A stretch of 64,000 bases of DNA from Manduca sexta (taxonomy: Eukaryota; Arthropoda; Insecta; Lepidoptera; Sphingidae), in contig NC_051117.1 in NCBI RefSeq assembly GCF_014839805.1, positions 1 through 64,000 on the forward strand, given 5' to 3'. This document shows positions 1 through 10,775 of this stretch, in pieces. The translations under genes and the position numbers were made by a program. The notes below the pieces were generated by a model, which saw only the letters and a list, made by a program, of their open reading frames with translations, had not been told where the DNA came from and did not search any database. Position 1 is the first letter of the stretch; every line of letters starts with the position of its first letter.

Positions 1-748
1 AGTATTAAGGTCTAAATTTAATAAAGGTTAATATTCGTTTGGCACATGAAATTTATTTACGTGTGAAAATCGAGGTTAGTTTGTAAAAGAAGACGTAAAG
101 CGAAGGGTTTAAGGTCTAATTTAAAATATTTTATTATGTATTTTTCAGAATTGAGATATAATAAACGTACCTATCTTCCGTAAAATTTTTGCTAACGTAC
201 TTTTACACTTATTTATAAATGTACGTAGTGTTAAATGATGATTTTAATTTGAAGAAGATTTCATTACTAATATTCCAACTTGTTTAGATACGAAGGAAGC
301 GATATGCTTAGTCAATACGATTAAAAATCTTATACTATATACATATACGAAATTTTAATAAGATATTGAGTCAGACGTTTCTAAGTACAATCATTAAAAT
401 ACTGTCCTAACTGATTCAGAATGTCAAAATTAATCAAATAAGATAACTAATTCTCTTCCAAACAAACCGCTGTTTTACGAAACGTGAGTGAACAAACATG
501 GCGGGACGCGTCGTGCGCTGGCAATTAACGAAAACTCGTATCGTGTAAGCATTGGCTCATTGAATGCCTAATTTTATAATTTTTTTTGCATATTTGTTTC
601 CGTCGTGTATTCGTTAGTGTTTAGAAGAATCAGGTACTGCGCTGTCAAAACTGCATCTACATCGTCTTAGCATATGCGTATGCTAAAATGTTTGTAGGTG
701 AATGAGATGGTGTGTAAATATGATGAAGTGGTAGACATATTTTATCTT
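1..748. other. AT-rich spacer with a CpG-rich patch
   Basis: No recognised repeat or gene. The only contrast is a CpG-rich patch at about 480-550. It holds an ATG at 498 in good context (ACAAACATGGCG) with 15 codons open before a GTAAGC that could serve as a splice donor at about 545. A first exon or promoter is possible, but this rests on one short frame and is weak. Confidence 0.3.
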
Positions 749-977
749 GCTGGTGGTAGGATACATTTTATATCCGCCCGGATAGCGACCACAGTACACA
801 AGGTGTTAAATCCCGCATAAGAGGCCCACGTAATTGTCGCTTTTCGGGATCAGCCTGTTTATATCCGGTTCCAGGCCGGCATAATTGTGTCGACTGCCGA
901 GGGTAATCATCTCTCGTCAGTCGACACTCCACCTACAATCAAATGCAGTAGGATCACTGCTGTGCCCGGATAAAAAA
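749..977 (+). mobile_element. Family A retroposon, near full length
   Basis: Starts GCTGGTGGTAGGATA and runs through the family's conserved blocks (GGCATAATTGTGTCGACTGC, CTCTCGTCAGTCGACA) to an A-rich tail. The tail seen in this and other copies indicates retroposition. No coding frame is conserved between copies. The family name is not known to me; about a dozen copies or fragments occur in this window. Confidence 0.8.
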
Positions 978-1092
978 TAACTCAAACAGAACCCCAAGCA
1001 AGTCTTCTACTACATAGTATAAAACAAAGTCGCTTTCTGTGCCCTATAGTGTGATTAAGTTCTTTAAAAACTACGCAACGTTATTGTTATGT

Positions 1093-1206
1093 TAGCCGTG
1101 CGAAGCCAGAGCGGGCCGCTATGTTTTTATATACAACGTTCACAGTTTTCTGTAGTGTATTTAGTATCAGCATTGCACCCGTGCGAAGCCGGGGCGGGTC
1201 GCTAGT
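1093..1206 (+). repeat. Two Helitron-like 3' ends in tandem
   Basis: Two related motifs of about 30 bp lie 80 bp apart (1095-1122 and 1177-1206). The second reads ACCCG...CGGGT as a stem and then CGCTAGT, which matches the Helitron end pattern of a hairpin followed by CTAG next to T. The first is a decayed copy. The matching 5' ends were not found. Confidence 0.4.
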
Positions 1207-1740
1207 CTACTATAAACATAGACAAGACCATATGCTTTTACTAATCACTAGTTATTTTAAAATTTCTACTTTCTATATCAACTAATCTGTTATCACCAAA
1301 GTAATTCCGTAATGTACAAGACAACATTTCTCTGCAGTAGTGTGTTTGCATATTCATACGTCATGGCGTTTATGTAAGTAAACGTGATTGTTCAGATTAT
1401 ATTTGATTCTTGTTTACCTGCCTACGGCAAGAAATGTGAAAATGTTTGATAGCTTGGTTTCTGGTAGCGTGTTTGTCAAAATAATCATGGTTTGAGTTCC
1501 ATCTCGTAAACTACAGTATTGTATTTTTATCGGAAATAATTGTATTATGTGAAGTAAATTAAATATATATGACAATTATGTGTGAATTTGCTTTAAACAG
1601 CACTAACCTTATCAATTAGCTATAGGTACTATGATTTTCTACAGATTCCCGTAACCTTATCTATACCTGTAATCTGTCTTCCCCTACCTGTGATCAAAAA
1701 TCACCACCTGTGACCTGCCGTCTACCTTTACGAATATTTT
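1207..1740. other. AT-rich spacer
   Basis: I see no gene, recognised repeat or RNA here. Confidence 0.5.
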
Positions 1741-1876
1741 TATACGCCCGCTTTCAATATACAATCCCTATCTCAATCTTCGATCTGAACCCAAGAACAA
1801 GCTAATAAAAGTAAAACATTTGTAAGTAAAACCTTTATTCTGATTTTGTTTGATATCGTTCATCGAAAACGGGGGA
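1741..1876. mobile_element. Family H MITE, decayed copy
   Basis: The left end TATACGCCCGCTTTCAATAT and inner block AATCCCTATCTCAATCTTCG match the ends of the better preserved copy at 3656-3836. The right end reads ATCGTTCATCGAAAACGGGGG, the reverse complement of the same terminus with substitutions. It is a non-autonomous inverted-repeat DNA element without coding capacity. Confidence 0.6.
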
Positions 1877-2292
1877 TAGTCAATCGTACAGCAATCCAAA
1901 CAAAGAATCGGATCATTCGTAAGACGCACGTGCTTCCAAACGTGGCTTATTTGCCGCCAAAAACTAACCGACCAACTATGCCGTCTGTGTAGATATATTT
2001 CAATATAAAGCTATGATATTAATTAATGTTGCATACCTTCTGATGTGTTGTGAAACTATTTATAAACATTATTACGTTTTTAAGCAGTAAAGATAATGGA
2101 GTCATAGAAACAGACAATTATCGCAAGTTTATATAATTTCGCAAGGGCAAGGTAATCTGTGTATCTCGGTCAAAGGTCCCTTGCAAGCATGCGTTTTTAT
2201 ACAGGCAAAATGAATCTACTATACCTAATGTTAAGGGGGTGGGGTTCAAATGGCGTATCGAATGACTGGACTATATCCGTTGGTAGTCGACA
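1877..2292. other. AT-rich spacer
   Basis: I see no gene or recognised repeat here. Confidence 0.5.
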
Positions 2293-2687
2293 CAATAGGG
2301 TACCGGATTCATTTTTGTACTTAACAATTATCAAATATTTATATAATATAAATTATAACACGGAAGAAATTATTAAAATCCGGTGAAAAATCAACAAGTT
2401 ATGTCTTTGAATTTTGGTGGAAGGGGTAATTAACAAGAAACTGAAAAGAGACGAAATACCCACATGTGACGTCATCGGGAATTACGACGCGTGCGAAAGA
2501 AAGAGATGAAGCGATATCCCCACATCGCGCCCACTTCTGCACATTACAATATTTTAAATATGAATTACTCGCTCATTTTTTAACCCATTCTTTTATGCTG
2601 TTTTCGCAGAAGTGCTCCTTTTTCGTATTAAAAGCCATTATATATAGAATAATGTACAAAATCAAGCATAGGCCGATCCCCTATTAT
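2293..2687 (+). mobile_element. Family G element, copy 1
   Basis: This stretch of about 395 bp is repeated in the same orientation at 31357-31749 with high identity. The centre, from GACGTCATCGGGAATTACGA through ATGAATTACTCGCTC, is nearly unchanged. The two ends are short imperfect inverted repeats (AATAGGGTACCGG and, reversed, AATAGGGGATCGG). These suggest a small DNA transposon, although no clear target duplication was found. The open frames crossing it differ between the copies and are not coding. A CRE-like TGACGTCA lies within it. Confidence 0.65.
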
Positions 2688-2766
2688 ATTGGAATGTTTG
2701 ACGCCCAATATACATAGGCTGAATCCGGAGCGCTATACTACGTGAGCCACTGATGATAAATATTAC

Positions 2767-3052
2767 TTCGTACGATGATCGCTATCCTGGCGGGTATAAA
2801 TATCCTACTAATCGCCAAGAGGCCTACGCAGTTTTATTACCGAACAGTGCGTAAATTGTTTTGTTTTAAATATCTTTGCAGCTGGTTTAATTACTGGGCA
2901 ATTTGAGACTTATCAAATGAAATGAAATCATCATCCTATTTCAAACAGTTGGGCATGATGTCGGCGAAGGGTGATCTCTTCTCAGCAGTCGCCACTGTCT
3001 GGACCCCACTCCACTTACCATCAGGTGCTATGGGGTCACTATTTCGTGCCAA
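2767..3052. repeat. Two degraded family A fragments
   Basis: At 2767-2815 a minus-oriented 5' fragment remains (GATCGCTATCCTGGCGGGTATAAA). At 3000-3052 a plus-oriented 3' fragment remains (CCACTCCACTTACCATCAGG). The DNA between them is unrelated or too diverged to place. Confidence 0.5.
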
Positions 3053-3655
3053 TACAAATTTTAAAAATAAATCGTTTGTCAAAATTTTCCTCACAGATTA
3101 TAAAGGAATTTATAAATTACACGTTGTTTAAATTGTAACTCGTGTAACAAATAGTTAAAAGCATAGCAAATGTATTAGTTACGACTACCATAGGTTCGAA
3201 CTGTGAGATGACTCAAGTCACTGTAACTATACCGTGCCAGAATATTTTTTGTCGTTTATGTCTCAGAATGAGATGTACGTCATTATTTATTTTCGCCCAG
3301 ACAGATTCCTATTTCGCGGTTTCGTTCCAGAAGCGAATTTGCGTAACTATTATTTATGTGTTTTGTTTTAAAAGTTTTGCCTTTGTATTAAGGTTATTTT
3401 TGATAGAATATAGTTGGAAGGTGTAATGCCTTTGTTATTTTTGGGTGGAATTATAGAATATACTTGGAAGGTGTGACTATGAATTGAGCATATGTTGCTA
3501 GAATTTTTCTGGTGAAATCAATATCATAAAATTTTGATAAAGGTTGAATTATATATGAGATTTTAAAGAGTTGGATTATGGTATTATAATTATTGTTGTT
3601 GCGTGCATTTTTTTGGTAATATAGTTGGAACAACTTAATTGATATGTCGTTCCCG
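3053..3655. other. AT-rich spacer with a short direct repeat
   Basis: A block of about 20 bp around TAGAATATAGTTGGAAGGTG at about 3405 recurs near 3452 with one change (ATACTTGG). Nothing else was recognised. Confidence 0.45.
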
Positions 3656-3836
3656 TTATACGCCCATTTTCAATAAACGATACCAATCGCATTTTTCGAT
3701 CTATTTCAAAAATTGACCAATCATGACAAAGTATTTTTGACATGCTTACAAATGAGTCATTTTGATTGGTGCAGTCTCGGAATTGGATTGAAGATTGAGA
3801 TTGGGATCGTTTATTGAAAACGGTTGATAATGTATG
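3656..3836. mobile_element. Family H MITE, well preserved
   Basis: The left end (TATACGCCC, then TTTTCAATAAACGATACCAATC) pairs with the right end (GATTGGGATCGTTTATTGAAAA, then CGGTTGATAA). The inverted terminal repeats are about 32 bp long around a core of about 115 bp with no coding frame. This structure is typical of a non-autonomous DNA transposon. The superfamily cannot be assigned because no target duplication is clear. Confidence 0.75.
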
Positions 3837-4136
3837 CCTTGCGTATTTGACATGTTTACGCGGTGCCTTACACCAGTGCCGCGCCATATTGTTCCAATAT
3901 TTATTTAAACATTTAAATATAACCTTCACAGGTGAATTATACGTCGAGGGTCAATTATGTTCTTTATTTAAAAAACAATACGAACTATTTATTGCAAAGA
4001 ACGAAATTAAATGAATCATTAAAAACCAAATAGATTACAAATACTGAATCGCATTGTGTTTATACTTTATTGGCTATTAGTCTACCTCTAGCGGTAATGT
4101 GGTATTAGTTGAGTTGTGTATAACCGTGTGTGTGTG

Positions 4137-4245
4137 TATAACCGGAGCACAACAGTGACTATACACTGCTGCTTGGCGGCAGTAATAGACGTTGCGGTGG
4201 TACCTACCCAGGCGGACTCTCACATATAAGACACCTTCCACCAGT
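4137..4245 (-). mobile_element. Family D SINE-like element, 5' part
   Basis: Matches the family D head in reverse: CCGGAGCACAACAGTGACTA, GTGGTACCTACCCAGGCGGA, then CTCTCACATATAAGA. The 3' body and poly-A end are absent. Confidence 0.7.
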
Positions 4246-4540
4246 AAAACTACTGCTTACTAGCATAATTACTAATATTGTATATCTAATAAAGTGAAAT
4301 GTAATTTCTTTTGAAAAATATGTAAAGTTTCTCTCACCTCAAATCCAAAAGTCCACCATACAAATAAATGGCATTAAAGGAGTGCTATATATTACCTGCC
4401 TACGATATCTATCGGATAAGATTTACTTGAACTTTATGAAACAGGTCTAAGATCTGGGTTTAACATAATGTGTAAATATAAGCAATAACATCGCGTATTG
4501 GAAGTCGACCAGCCCACGGTAGGCAAGCGCAATGGATAAT

Positions 4541-4650
4541 AATGATTTCTTATGTTTACGCGAATGTTAGACATTAAAATAAAATTTCGGATTTTATCGC
4601 GGTATTTTATATTTAAATTTTCACCCGAACTTTCGAAGACTTCTTGGACA
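4541..4650 (+). mobile_element. Family F foldback element, partial
   Basis: Begins with the family F terminus TTCTTATGTTTACGCGAATG and continues through GGATTTTATCGCGGTATTTT to a decayed form of the CCCGACGTTTCGAAGAC block. The inverted right arm is missing. Confidence 0.65.
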
Positions 4651-4762
4651 AGAGACAGAGATGGCCCAAAAATTTTTTTTTCGATGAATTTGTAAAAAAG
4701 ATGATAGCATTCACTCTTCATTAAAAGAAGACAATATTTATAAGGCTGTTTTGTTTATAGAA

Positions 4763-5061
4763 TCTTATGTTATGTTACTAATATGATAACGACAAAAGTT
4801 TGTGATAATGTTTGAATGTTTGTTAGAAGTAAACACAGCAACCGCTGAACTGATTTGGATGAAATTTGACATACCGGTTGACCGTGTCCTTGATTGACAA
4901 ATAGACATATTCCAATAATATGCTTCCGTAGAAACTGTTTAATCTTTTTTTCTTGTAATTGATGGCGCTCGTATCATACAGATTTCGCTATAGATTCTTA
5001 CAGATTTTTTTTTATTGCGGGAAAGTCTTTTCTCGTGGGCGAAGCCGCGAGAAACACCTAA
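4763..5061 (+). mobile_element. Non-autonomous Helitron
   Basis: The 3' end reads CGTGGGCGAAGCCGCGAGAAA and then CACCTAA next to T, which is a hairpin followed by a CTRR terminus. The 5' region has the subfamily sequence ACTAATATGATAACGACAAA then AGTTTGTG. It encodes no Rep/helicase. Confidence 0.65.
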
Positions 5062-5460
5062 TTTTCTATAACTGCCTCTAGTATTAATAGCATCCTCGTA
5101 TTTGACCCTTACGTAATGCACTTTTCTCCAAAAATAACCTTACTAATATCCAAATAAATATACACACTCGTTAAACACAATTAACAGCAAGCTACAAATA
5201 GGCTTATATTATTAAATACTACAAGAATATTATCAGGTAGCTATTTTTAAATGCGATAACAGTGTGGTTTAGGAAAAATAGCTAAATTCATGATTTAGTG
5301 TTTAGCGAAAAATGTTTTATCTGATAAATCTTGTGTAAATTTTTATTTAGCGCTTATATTGATGTAATGAGTTAAATACATTACTTTAAAAATAATTAGA
5401 TACCTATTGGTATAGCTAATAATTGAATTAGTTGGGAAAATCTTGTAAAATCAATATTTT
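5062..5460. other. AT-rich spacer
   Basis: I see no gene or recognised repeat here. Confidence 0.5.
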
Positions 5461-5643
5461 CGCAGGTGATAGGATGTATTTAATATCCGCCCGGATAGCG
5501 ACCGCCATACACAAGGTGTTAAAACCCGCCATAGTGGCCCATGTAAGTGTGTCGCGTTCCGGGATCAGCCTATATATATCCGGTTCCAACAGGCCGGCAT
5601 AATTGTGTCGACTGCCGAGGGTAATCACCTCTCGTCAGTCGAA
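5461..5643 (+). mobile_element. Family A retroposon, 3'-truncated
   Basis: Conserved from GATAGGATGTATTTAATATC to CTCTCGTCAGTCGA. It then departs from the consensus, losing the CCACTCCACTTACCATC block and the tail. A frame of about 100 codons starting inside the element runs off its end and is not coding. Confidence 0.75.
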
Positions 5644-6342
5644 ATGATCAGATCAGTTAAAATGATAGTAGAAAGAAATTGCCCTAGTCGTCAGACAGCC
5701 AGACAGACCGATTCAATAGTCAACATAAATGATTTATCAATCTTCGCGTGCTGCGTGCCTGCTCACCGGATGCCGACAGATCGGCATGCACGGGCATCCA
5801 GCCAGGCAGTAACTTACGCATACACTTGTGTGATTTGCGAATCATTAGTGATACTACCGCTACTTCCTACCGTTTTCACAATATCTTTAAATTATTTTGT
5901 ATAAAAAGGAAGAAATTGCTGTTTTTTTTTTCTCTTTTTTTTTTTATTCTCGTCTCTTAAATTTTGTCGGATTATTTAGGTGGTCTGAAGGCGAGGAATG
6001 AGGAAGAAACTTCCATCTTAATCTTATAGTCTTGGAGCCAAATCATCCCCCGCGGAGCTACAGAGGCTGTCCATCAACGTCAGTCTATTTGAGGAAAATA
6101 TATTACGAGAAATTGAGATAACATTATGTAGAATTAAAACACAGAATTTATAATTGAAACCGGCGGGTGAAGTTCTAACTATTCTTCTTTCCTTTTCGCG
6201 CTAACCTGAAAATTTAATTCAGATATTTTCCTTATAGTTTCATAATAGCATATGAAATCATAAAAATCATAAGCATCATTCATTCATAAGTTTGTTTTAT
6301 CACACTTCATACAAAATGCTGATTAATATAACCAGCATATTC
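5644..6342. other. Spacer with a T-rich tract
   Basis: A T-rich tract lies at 5921-5945. No gene or repeat family was recognised in the rest. Confidence 0.45.
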
Positions 6343-6605
6343 CACACACACACTCACGCATTTTATCTCCACACACACTCACGCATTTTATCCCCACAGG
6401 GATAAAAGAGAGGGTAGGCAAAGACGCAACTGTACCCATTTTCCTTCGTGTGTATTCCGTCCCAATATGTGATAAGGAGCGAGCCTATCGCCATATCGGG
6501 CAAAGACTCTGAGCTGATACCGAGTAGAAAAATCCACTCCCTCTCTGACCTGGGGATCGAACCCGAGACCTTAGCACAGCAGTCGTACCGTAATACAAGC
6601 ATATC
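6343..6605 (-). mobile_element. Family B tRNA-headed SINE
   Basis: Read on the minus strand it has the diverged B-box GGGTTCGATCCC, then the body (GCCCGATATGGCGATAGGCTC), then GGGATAAAATGCGTGAG and a GT-rich tail. The tail end is duplicated: about 26 bp around CACACACTCACGCATTTTAT occurs twice at 6344-6402. Confidence 0.75.
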
Positions 6606-7286
6606 CTACCAGTTATTAACCACAAGAGTTCTATACAAATATAAATAAAAAACTATACATTCAGAGCAGCGTCAAGTAGGCCAGCGGTCAACTCTCAGCA
6701 CCGAATAAGAACTGTCCACCATTCCAACCTTGACCGCGATAGACAAGGGCGGTAGATCACGAGACAGCTTGGACCTGTGCTTACAGGAAGTTAATTTAGA
6801 TTGACCTATGTTTTTGTCTGTAAACGTTGATTTAAAATTGTAAGTATAAAATGTAGGTCTGTATTGTCGCAGTAATGTGTAAGGAGGGATGAGGGCAGCG
6901 TCTTGCAATGCTTTGAAATTTGAAGAATAGCGTTGTTACTCTTCATAGAAAGGCTAGCATTAATCATCAGGAGAGTGGCTTGCTCATCTCGTAGTTTATT
7001 GTTTAATAAAATAAATGGAAACTTGGGAGGGTACTTTTATTTTTATACTCTACAGAATGGCGACCCGTACTCATGATGAAATTGATATAGTGACTATATA
7101 ATGCGGGGCAGGATCAACACAAATCTACAATTATATATAAAGGTCCAATATTTTATATCAAACTAAAACATTCCCCATAAGCAGGTGAATACGTAATCAG
7201 GTGTAAAAGAAAGTAAGTCTAGAAATACTGGTTTGGCGAGGATGCCGGCTAGAAAATGCAGTAAACACGGTAATTTGAGTTGTAAA
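6606..7286. other. Spacer
   Basis: I see no gene or recognised repeat here. A frame on the minus strand at 6672-6908 has no features that suggest coding. Confidence 0.4.
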
Positions 7287-7408
7287 GCCTGCTTCGGTGG
7301 CGTACTTATTTGTGCCTTAAGATAGGGGCCACTGGGGTCTCAGGTCCGGCAAATTGATGTTGGGTTTTATGTTCAGCTTTAGTATAGTCTGGTATAGTTC
7401 TTGGTAAA
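7287..7408 (+). repeat. Diverged family B SINE, 5' half
   Basis: GCCTGCTTCGGTGGCGTACT matches the family B head. GGTCCGGCAAATTGATGTTG and GTTTTATGTTCAGCTTTAGT follow the order of the family B body with many changes and small indels. The 3' half is gone. Confidence 0.45.
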
Positions 7409-7727
7409 GCATCAGTTAAATCATCGATGTTAGATTGTTAATTAAATTTCTCAATAATTTTGTTATCCGAACAATTAATAAACGGAATCAATCTAACGTC
7501 ACACCAAGTTCTGTAATTTTACTGATCCTATTTTGACAATCTACTGGTTTGTCACGATGATCCCAAAACATCAAATTAGACCTGAATATGTAATTTAAAC
7601 ATTAGTTGCAATCAAAATAAAATGTAGCAATGCTTGTACTCTGGAGGCAGAAATTATAAGACATTGGTTACAATCGAAATATAATTTAACAATGCTTGCG
7701 CTGGGGCGGCAGAAATTAATAAAAAAA

Positions 7728-7790
7728 AAATATGACAAGATTTTGCCCGTGGCTCTGCTCACGCGAATTTTTTTTTCCGAGATAACAACA
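7728..7790 (-). repeat. Helitron 3'-end fragment
   Basis: The reverse complement reads CGCGTGAGCAGAGCCACGGG followed by CAAAATCTTG, which is a Helitron 3' hairpin with a mutated terminus. Confidence 0.45.
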
Positions 7791-8109
7791 AAGTCTTCCG
7801 TTATGTTATTCTGGAATAACATGGACGCCTCCCCGTGAAAGACGCGATGTAATACTCAGCGAGAATCGAGGTCTCCACGTACATACGGCCTTCACTCTGT
7901 GAAATTATCACCGACGATTCGAAATGCACGTCTTTGTAAGAAATCAAGTAGATTAAGCAAGTATTTGGGGGCCTCTTCCAATAGGTTTTGTCCAATTTGA
8001 TGTAATCAGGCGAAGAGTAGTGAGATGGAAGTCAAATCCTTTCTGCAACATACTTGAAAATTTGTGTTCTGCCAACTCTACCATGGGCACGTAAGAAGTA
8101 GGTATATGT

Positions 8110-8480
8110 AATATAAAAAAAATAAAATAAAAATGCTTTATTCATCACGTAGGCGAACATGATAAGTCAAGGTACATGAGAACATTTAATTATTACTTAA
8201 TTAGATTAGCTTATATAAATAAAGACAATTTATATTGAAAATAAAATAAATGAAAAATATACCTAGTAAACAAAGAAGCCAGCTCGGGCTGGCAGGGAAG
8301 AAGAAATAAAATGATGTATATATGTATTTTTGAATAAGCAATAAGGGAGAAACGCGTCGCGATCCTCACTGGTGAGGACAATAAAAGCCCTAACCTACCA
8401 GCCTTTCACTAACTACCTAAGCGATGACTACCCGAAGAAGGAAGGCAGAAAGAAACTCCGGGCTTTATTTTTTGTCATCA
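8110..8480 (-). other. Possible 3'UTR or retroelement 3' end
   Basis: Two AATAAA signals lie on the minus strand: one near 8136-8142 (GATGAATAAAGC) and one near 8461-8472 (AAAAAATAAAGCCC). Between them is a hairpin (GATCCTCACTGGTGAGGA, 8372-8391). The second signal is about 390 bp downstream of the stop codon of the exon at 8863-9068, so this could be its 3'UTR. The wording GGCAGAAAGAAACTCCGGGC also resembles lepidopteran retroelement 3' ends, so the two readings are left open. Confidence 0.35.
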
Positions 8481-8862
8481 ATTGTCCATTCTTTTATAAT
8501 ATTGTTGTTATAGGTAGGTGAGTAAGCATTTCTTGTCATCCCAGAAACCCCCATGTAAGAAAGGTAGTATACGTAAGTATCGATATTATTTTAAATGAAT
8601 CCCTAGTTCTAACAATAAAGATATTTAAATCTATCGCAATAATCGAATTACATTTGTATGATAATTAAAAAGCTAATAAACGAATGTTATCAAATGATTT
8701 ACCATATTAATAATATCTTAAATTGAATCTATTTTAAATCGATCAATATAATTAATTGATTTTTTCATTCATCGGTATCGAGTTGTTAGAGGTCGTCTTG
8801 TTAGACTGCAACTGTATTTCGATTGAATGAACATTTTTAGTTTCGCAATGAAAATGAAGGGT

Positions 8863-9068
8863 TTACCACCACCACCCAGCCTCGAGGGGGGATTGGATAG
8901 GCGTGTTGGGATTGTCGGCCTTACGACATTTTTTGAGCAGCTTGGATAGTGGTAAACGTCTTAGGGCCGCCGAGCCGAGTCCTTTACACCCTATTCCTGA
9001 CAATACTTCAACCAGCTTCGGTGCATTACGGACAGCTCCAGGTTTCTTAGGACGACCTGGATTTTTAC
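8863..9068 (-). CDS. Candidate terminal coding exon, AT-hook-like motif
   Basis: The minus strand is open for 68 codons ending in TAA at 8863-8865. The frame is preceded by a T-rich tract ending in AAG, a credible splice acceptor. The TAA just before that point is in frame, so it would lie in the intron. The exon begins in phase 1 (GT completes a codon). The product starts KNPGRPKKPG, an AT-hook-like GRP core in a basic setting, continues with a second basic cluster (LSKLLKKCRK) and ends GWWW. Base composition is clearly richer in G and C than the flanks, and third positions are mixed. It contains no Met start, so it must be an internal-to-last exon. I do not recognise the protein. A chance frame is possible but unlikely given composition, acceptor and stop placement. 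Confidence 0.5.
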
Positions 9069-9197
9069 CTTAAAAATAAAACGTGTTCTTATTCTAGTTC
9101 AGTAATAGTTATTTTGTTGCGAGAAAAATACGCTGTCGCCATATTTGAAGCAGAATGGAAATTTCAGCAGTGACTTAACAGTTATTGTATAGAATGA

Positions 9198-9408
9198 CTA
9201 GCTTTTGCTCGCGGTTTTTCCCGTGTGAATAATTTTCCCGGGATAAAAGTCCCGCTATAATTTTCCGAGAGTAAAATATGTCTTTCTCAGGATATCAAAC
9301 AATCTTCATACTAAACTTCATCGAAGTCGCTTCATTGGTCCAGCCGTGGAAGAGTTATAGACAGTCAGGCAAACAGACCGAGTTACTTTCGTATTTATAA
9401 TATAAGAC
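9198..9408 (-). mobile_element. Non-autonomous Helitron
   Basis: On the minus strand it ends CACACGGGAAAAACCGCGAG and CAAAAGCTAG next to T. The other end reads TC then TTATATTATAAATACG, so both termini follow the Helitron pattern. Confidence 0.7.
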
Positions 9409-9772
9409 AAAAGACACACGCACCACCTTACTTCAGCAAATTCCACCTACTGCAAATTTACTCATCAGTATGGATCTCTGCCTCACCCATTAAGATCACT
9501 GTCAGCTGTTCCTCGATGACTCAGTTGATTTCATAATTTATTTTTAGTTGAAGACGAACTCTATCATTAGATGATTTCTATTATAAGCACTCTTTGTTTG
9601 TGGTTTAGTTATTAAACAATGAATTTAAATCTCTTCACTGTAAAATAAATTTTGAAGTGCCAATTTTTCATTCCTTAGTAAAATATATGCATTAAAAATT
9701 ATAATTCTATTGAATATGAAAAAAATCAAGATTGTAATCATAAAGCGATATTCTTAATTTGTTTATGTTATA

Positions 9773-10032
9773 CTAACTTTTGCTCGCGGCTTCCCCGCGT
9801 GAAGGGGATTCCTGGCATAATTTATTTTTCCGACTTACTTAATATGTTTCGTTATATTATGACCAAATTACACAAAATCATTATAAATTGTAGTCTATGT
9901 GTTATTCTGATGTATAACCAATATTACTATAAAATTTCATCCATATCCGTTCAGTAGTTTTTTTATGAAAGAGGAACAAACATACATACATACATCCATC
10001 GTCACAAACTTTCGCATTTATAATATTAATTT
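9773..10032 (-). mobile_element. Non-autonomous Helitron, TTTGTGACGATGG subfamily
   Basis: The 3' hairpin GCGGGGAAGCCGCGAGC and AAAAGTTAG lie at the left. The 5' end (TATTATAAATGCGAAAGTTT) is at the right, next to a GTATGTATGTATG microsatellite. The body matches the copy at 28057-28502. Confidence 0.7.
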
Positions 10033-10646
10033 AATCCTGTGAATAACTCTTGTTGAAAAATCGCCACTTCTTAATTACTTGATACATTTCGACAATGTTT
10101 TTATCCATTTATGACAGATATAAATAAACGATTGTTGATTGTTTTTTCAACTGATGTCGCGTAGTAAAAGCGACACACACAGACACAATTGTGAACTGTG
10201 TAACCTACAAATACACGCTGAAAACATCTTCAGTACGTTTAGAAATATTGTATGCGTCAACCCGTGGTTTTACATTTTGAACCACCTTTTAAACTATTAT
10301 TATAAACTTAACCAGCATTTCCGATCATTTTCCAAAGCTAACAATCGTCTCCCACTTTCAGGAAATGAACATGGGACCGCAACTAAGATCTCGAGACTTC
10401 ACGCATCGCTGAGCGTGTGGTCATACTTTTGTCGTCAAGCAATTATTGGCAACGCTCATTGGGTGTCCTAACCATTAGATCATGCCAACTTGAAATATGG
10501 GTTATTAAAACAATAATTAATTTGTATATGGTACAAACTGCTTAGTTCCCAAATGTTTTTATTGTTGAACCGCAAATGACTCCTTGTAAGGGAGAACTGT
10601 ACTACAATAATTGTTTAAATTAAACTATTTTATGGGGGGGGGGGGG
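10033..10646. other. Spacer ending in a G13 tract
   Basis: A 110-codon frame at 10139-10471 was examined and looks like chance AT-rich translation. The stretch ends in a run of 13 G at 10634-10646, directly before a family C fragment. Confidence 0.4.
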
Positions 10647-10775
10647 TCTGTTCCACGATGTTTGCCTTCACTATTAAAACAAGCGATAATTCACAAGAAA
10701 TACACACATGGCTTTAGAACGTTAGAAATGCGTGCTCATGAGTTATGAACCTGCGGACATTCGTCTCGGCAGGAA
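10647..10775 (-). repeat. Family C SINE fragment
   Basis: Reverse-strand family C blocks are present: TTTGCCTTCACTATTAAAAC, AAGCGATAATTCACAAG, and AACCTGCGGACATTCGTCTC. The head and 3' end are missing. Confidence 0.6.

Noticed and set aside
498..545. First exon starting MAGRVVRW with a GTAAGC donor
   Set aside because: Fifteen codons and one donor-like site are too little to call a coding exon.
2159..2717. Two open frames (75 and 83 codons)
   Set aside because: They overlap the family G element, and the copy at 31.4-31.7 kb does not keep the frames.
3576..4014. Frames of 117 and 66 codons on opposite strands
   Set aside because: They span the palindromic family H MITE, which yields open frames on both strands by symmetry.
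6343..6402. CRISPR-like direct repeats
   Set aside because: Only two repeats, microsatellite-derived from a SINE tail, in animal DNA. No array is present in the window.
10139..10471. 110-codon plus-strand frame
   Set aside because: AT-rich, no domain, no splice context. Amino acid use follows base composition.
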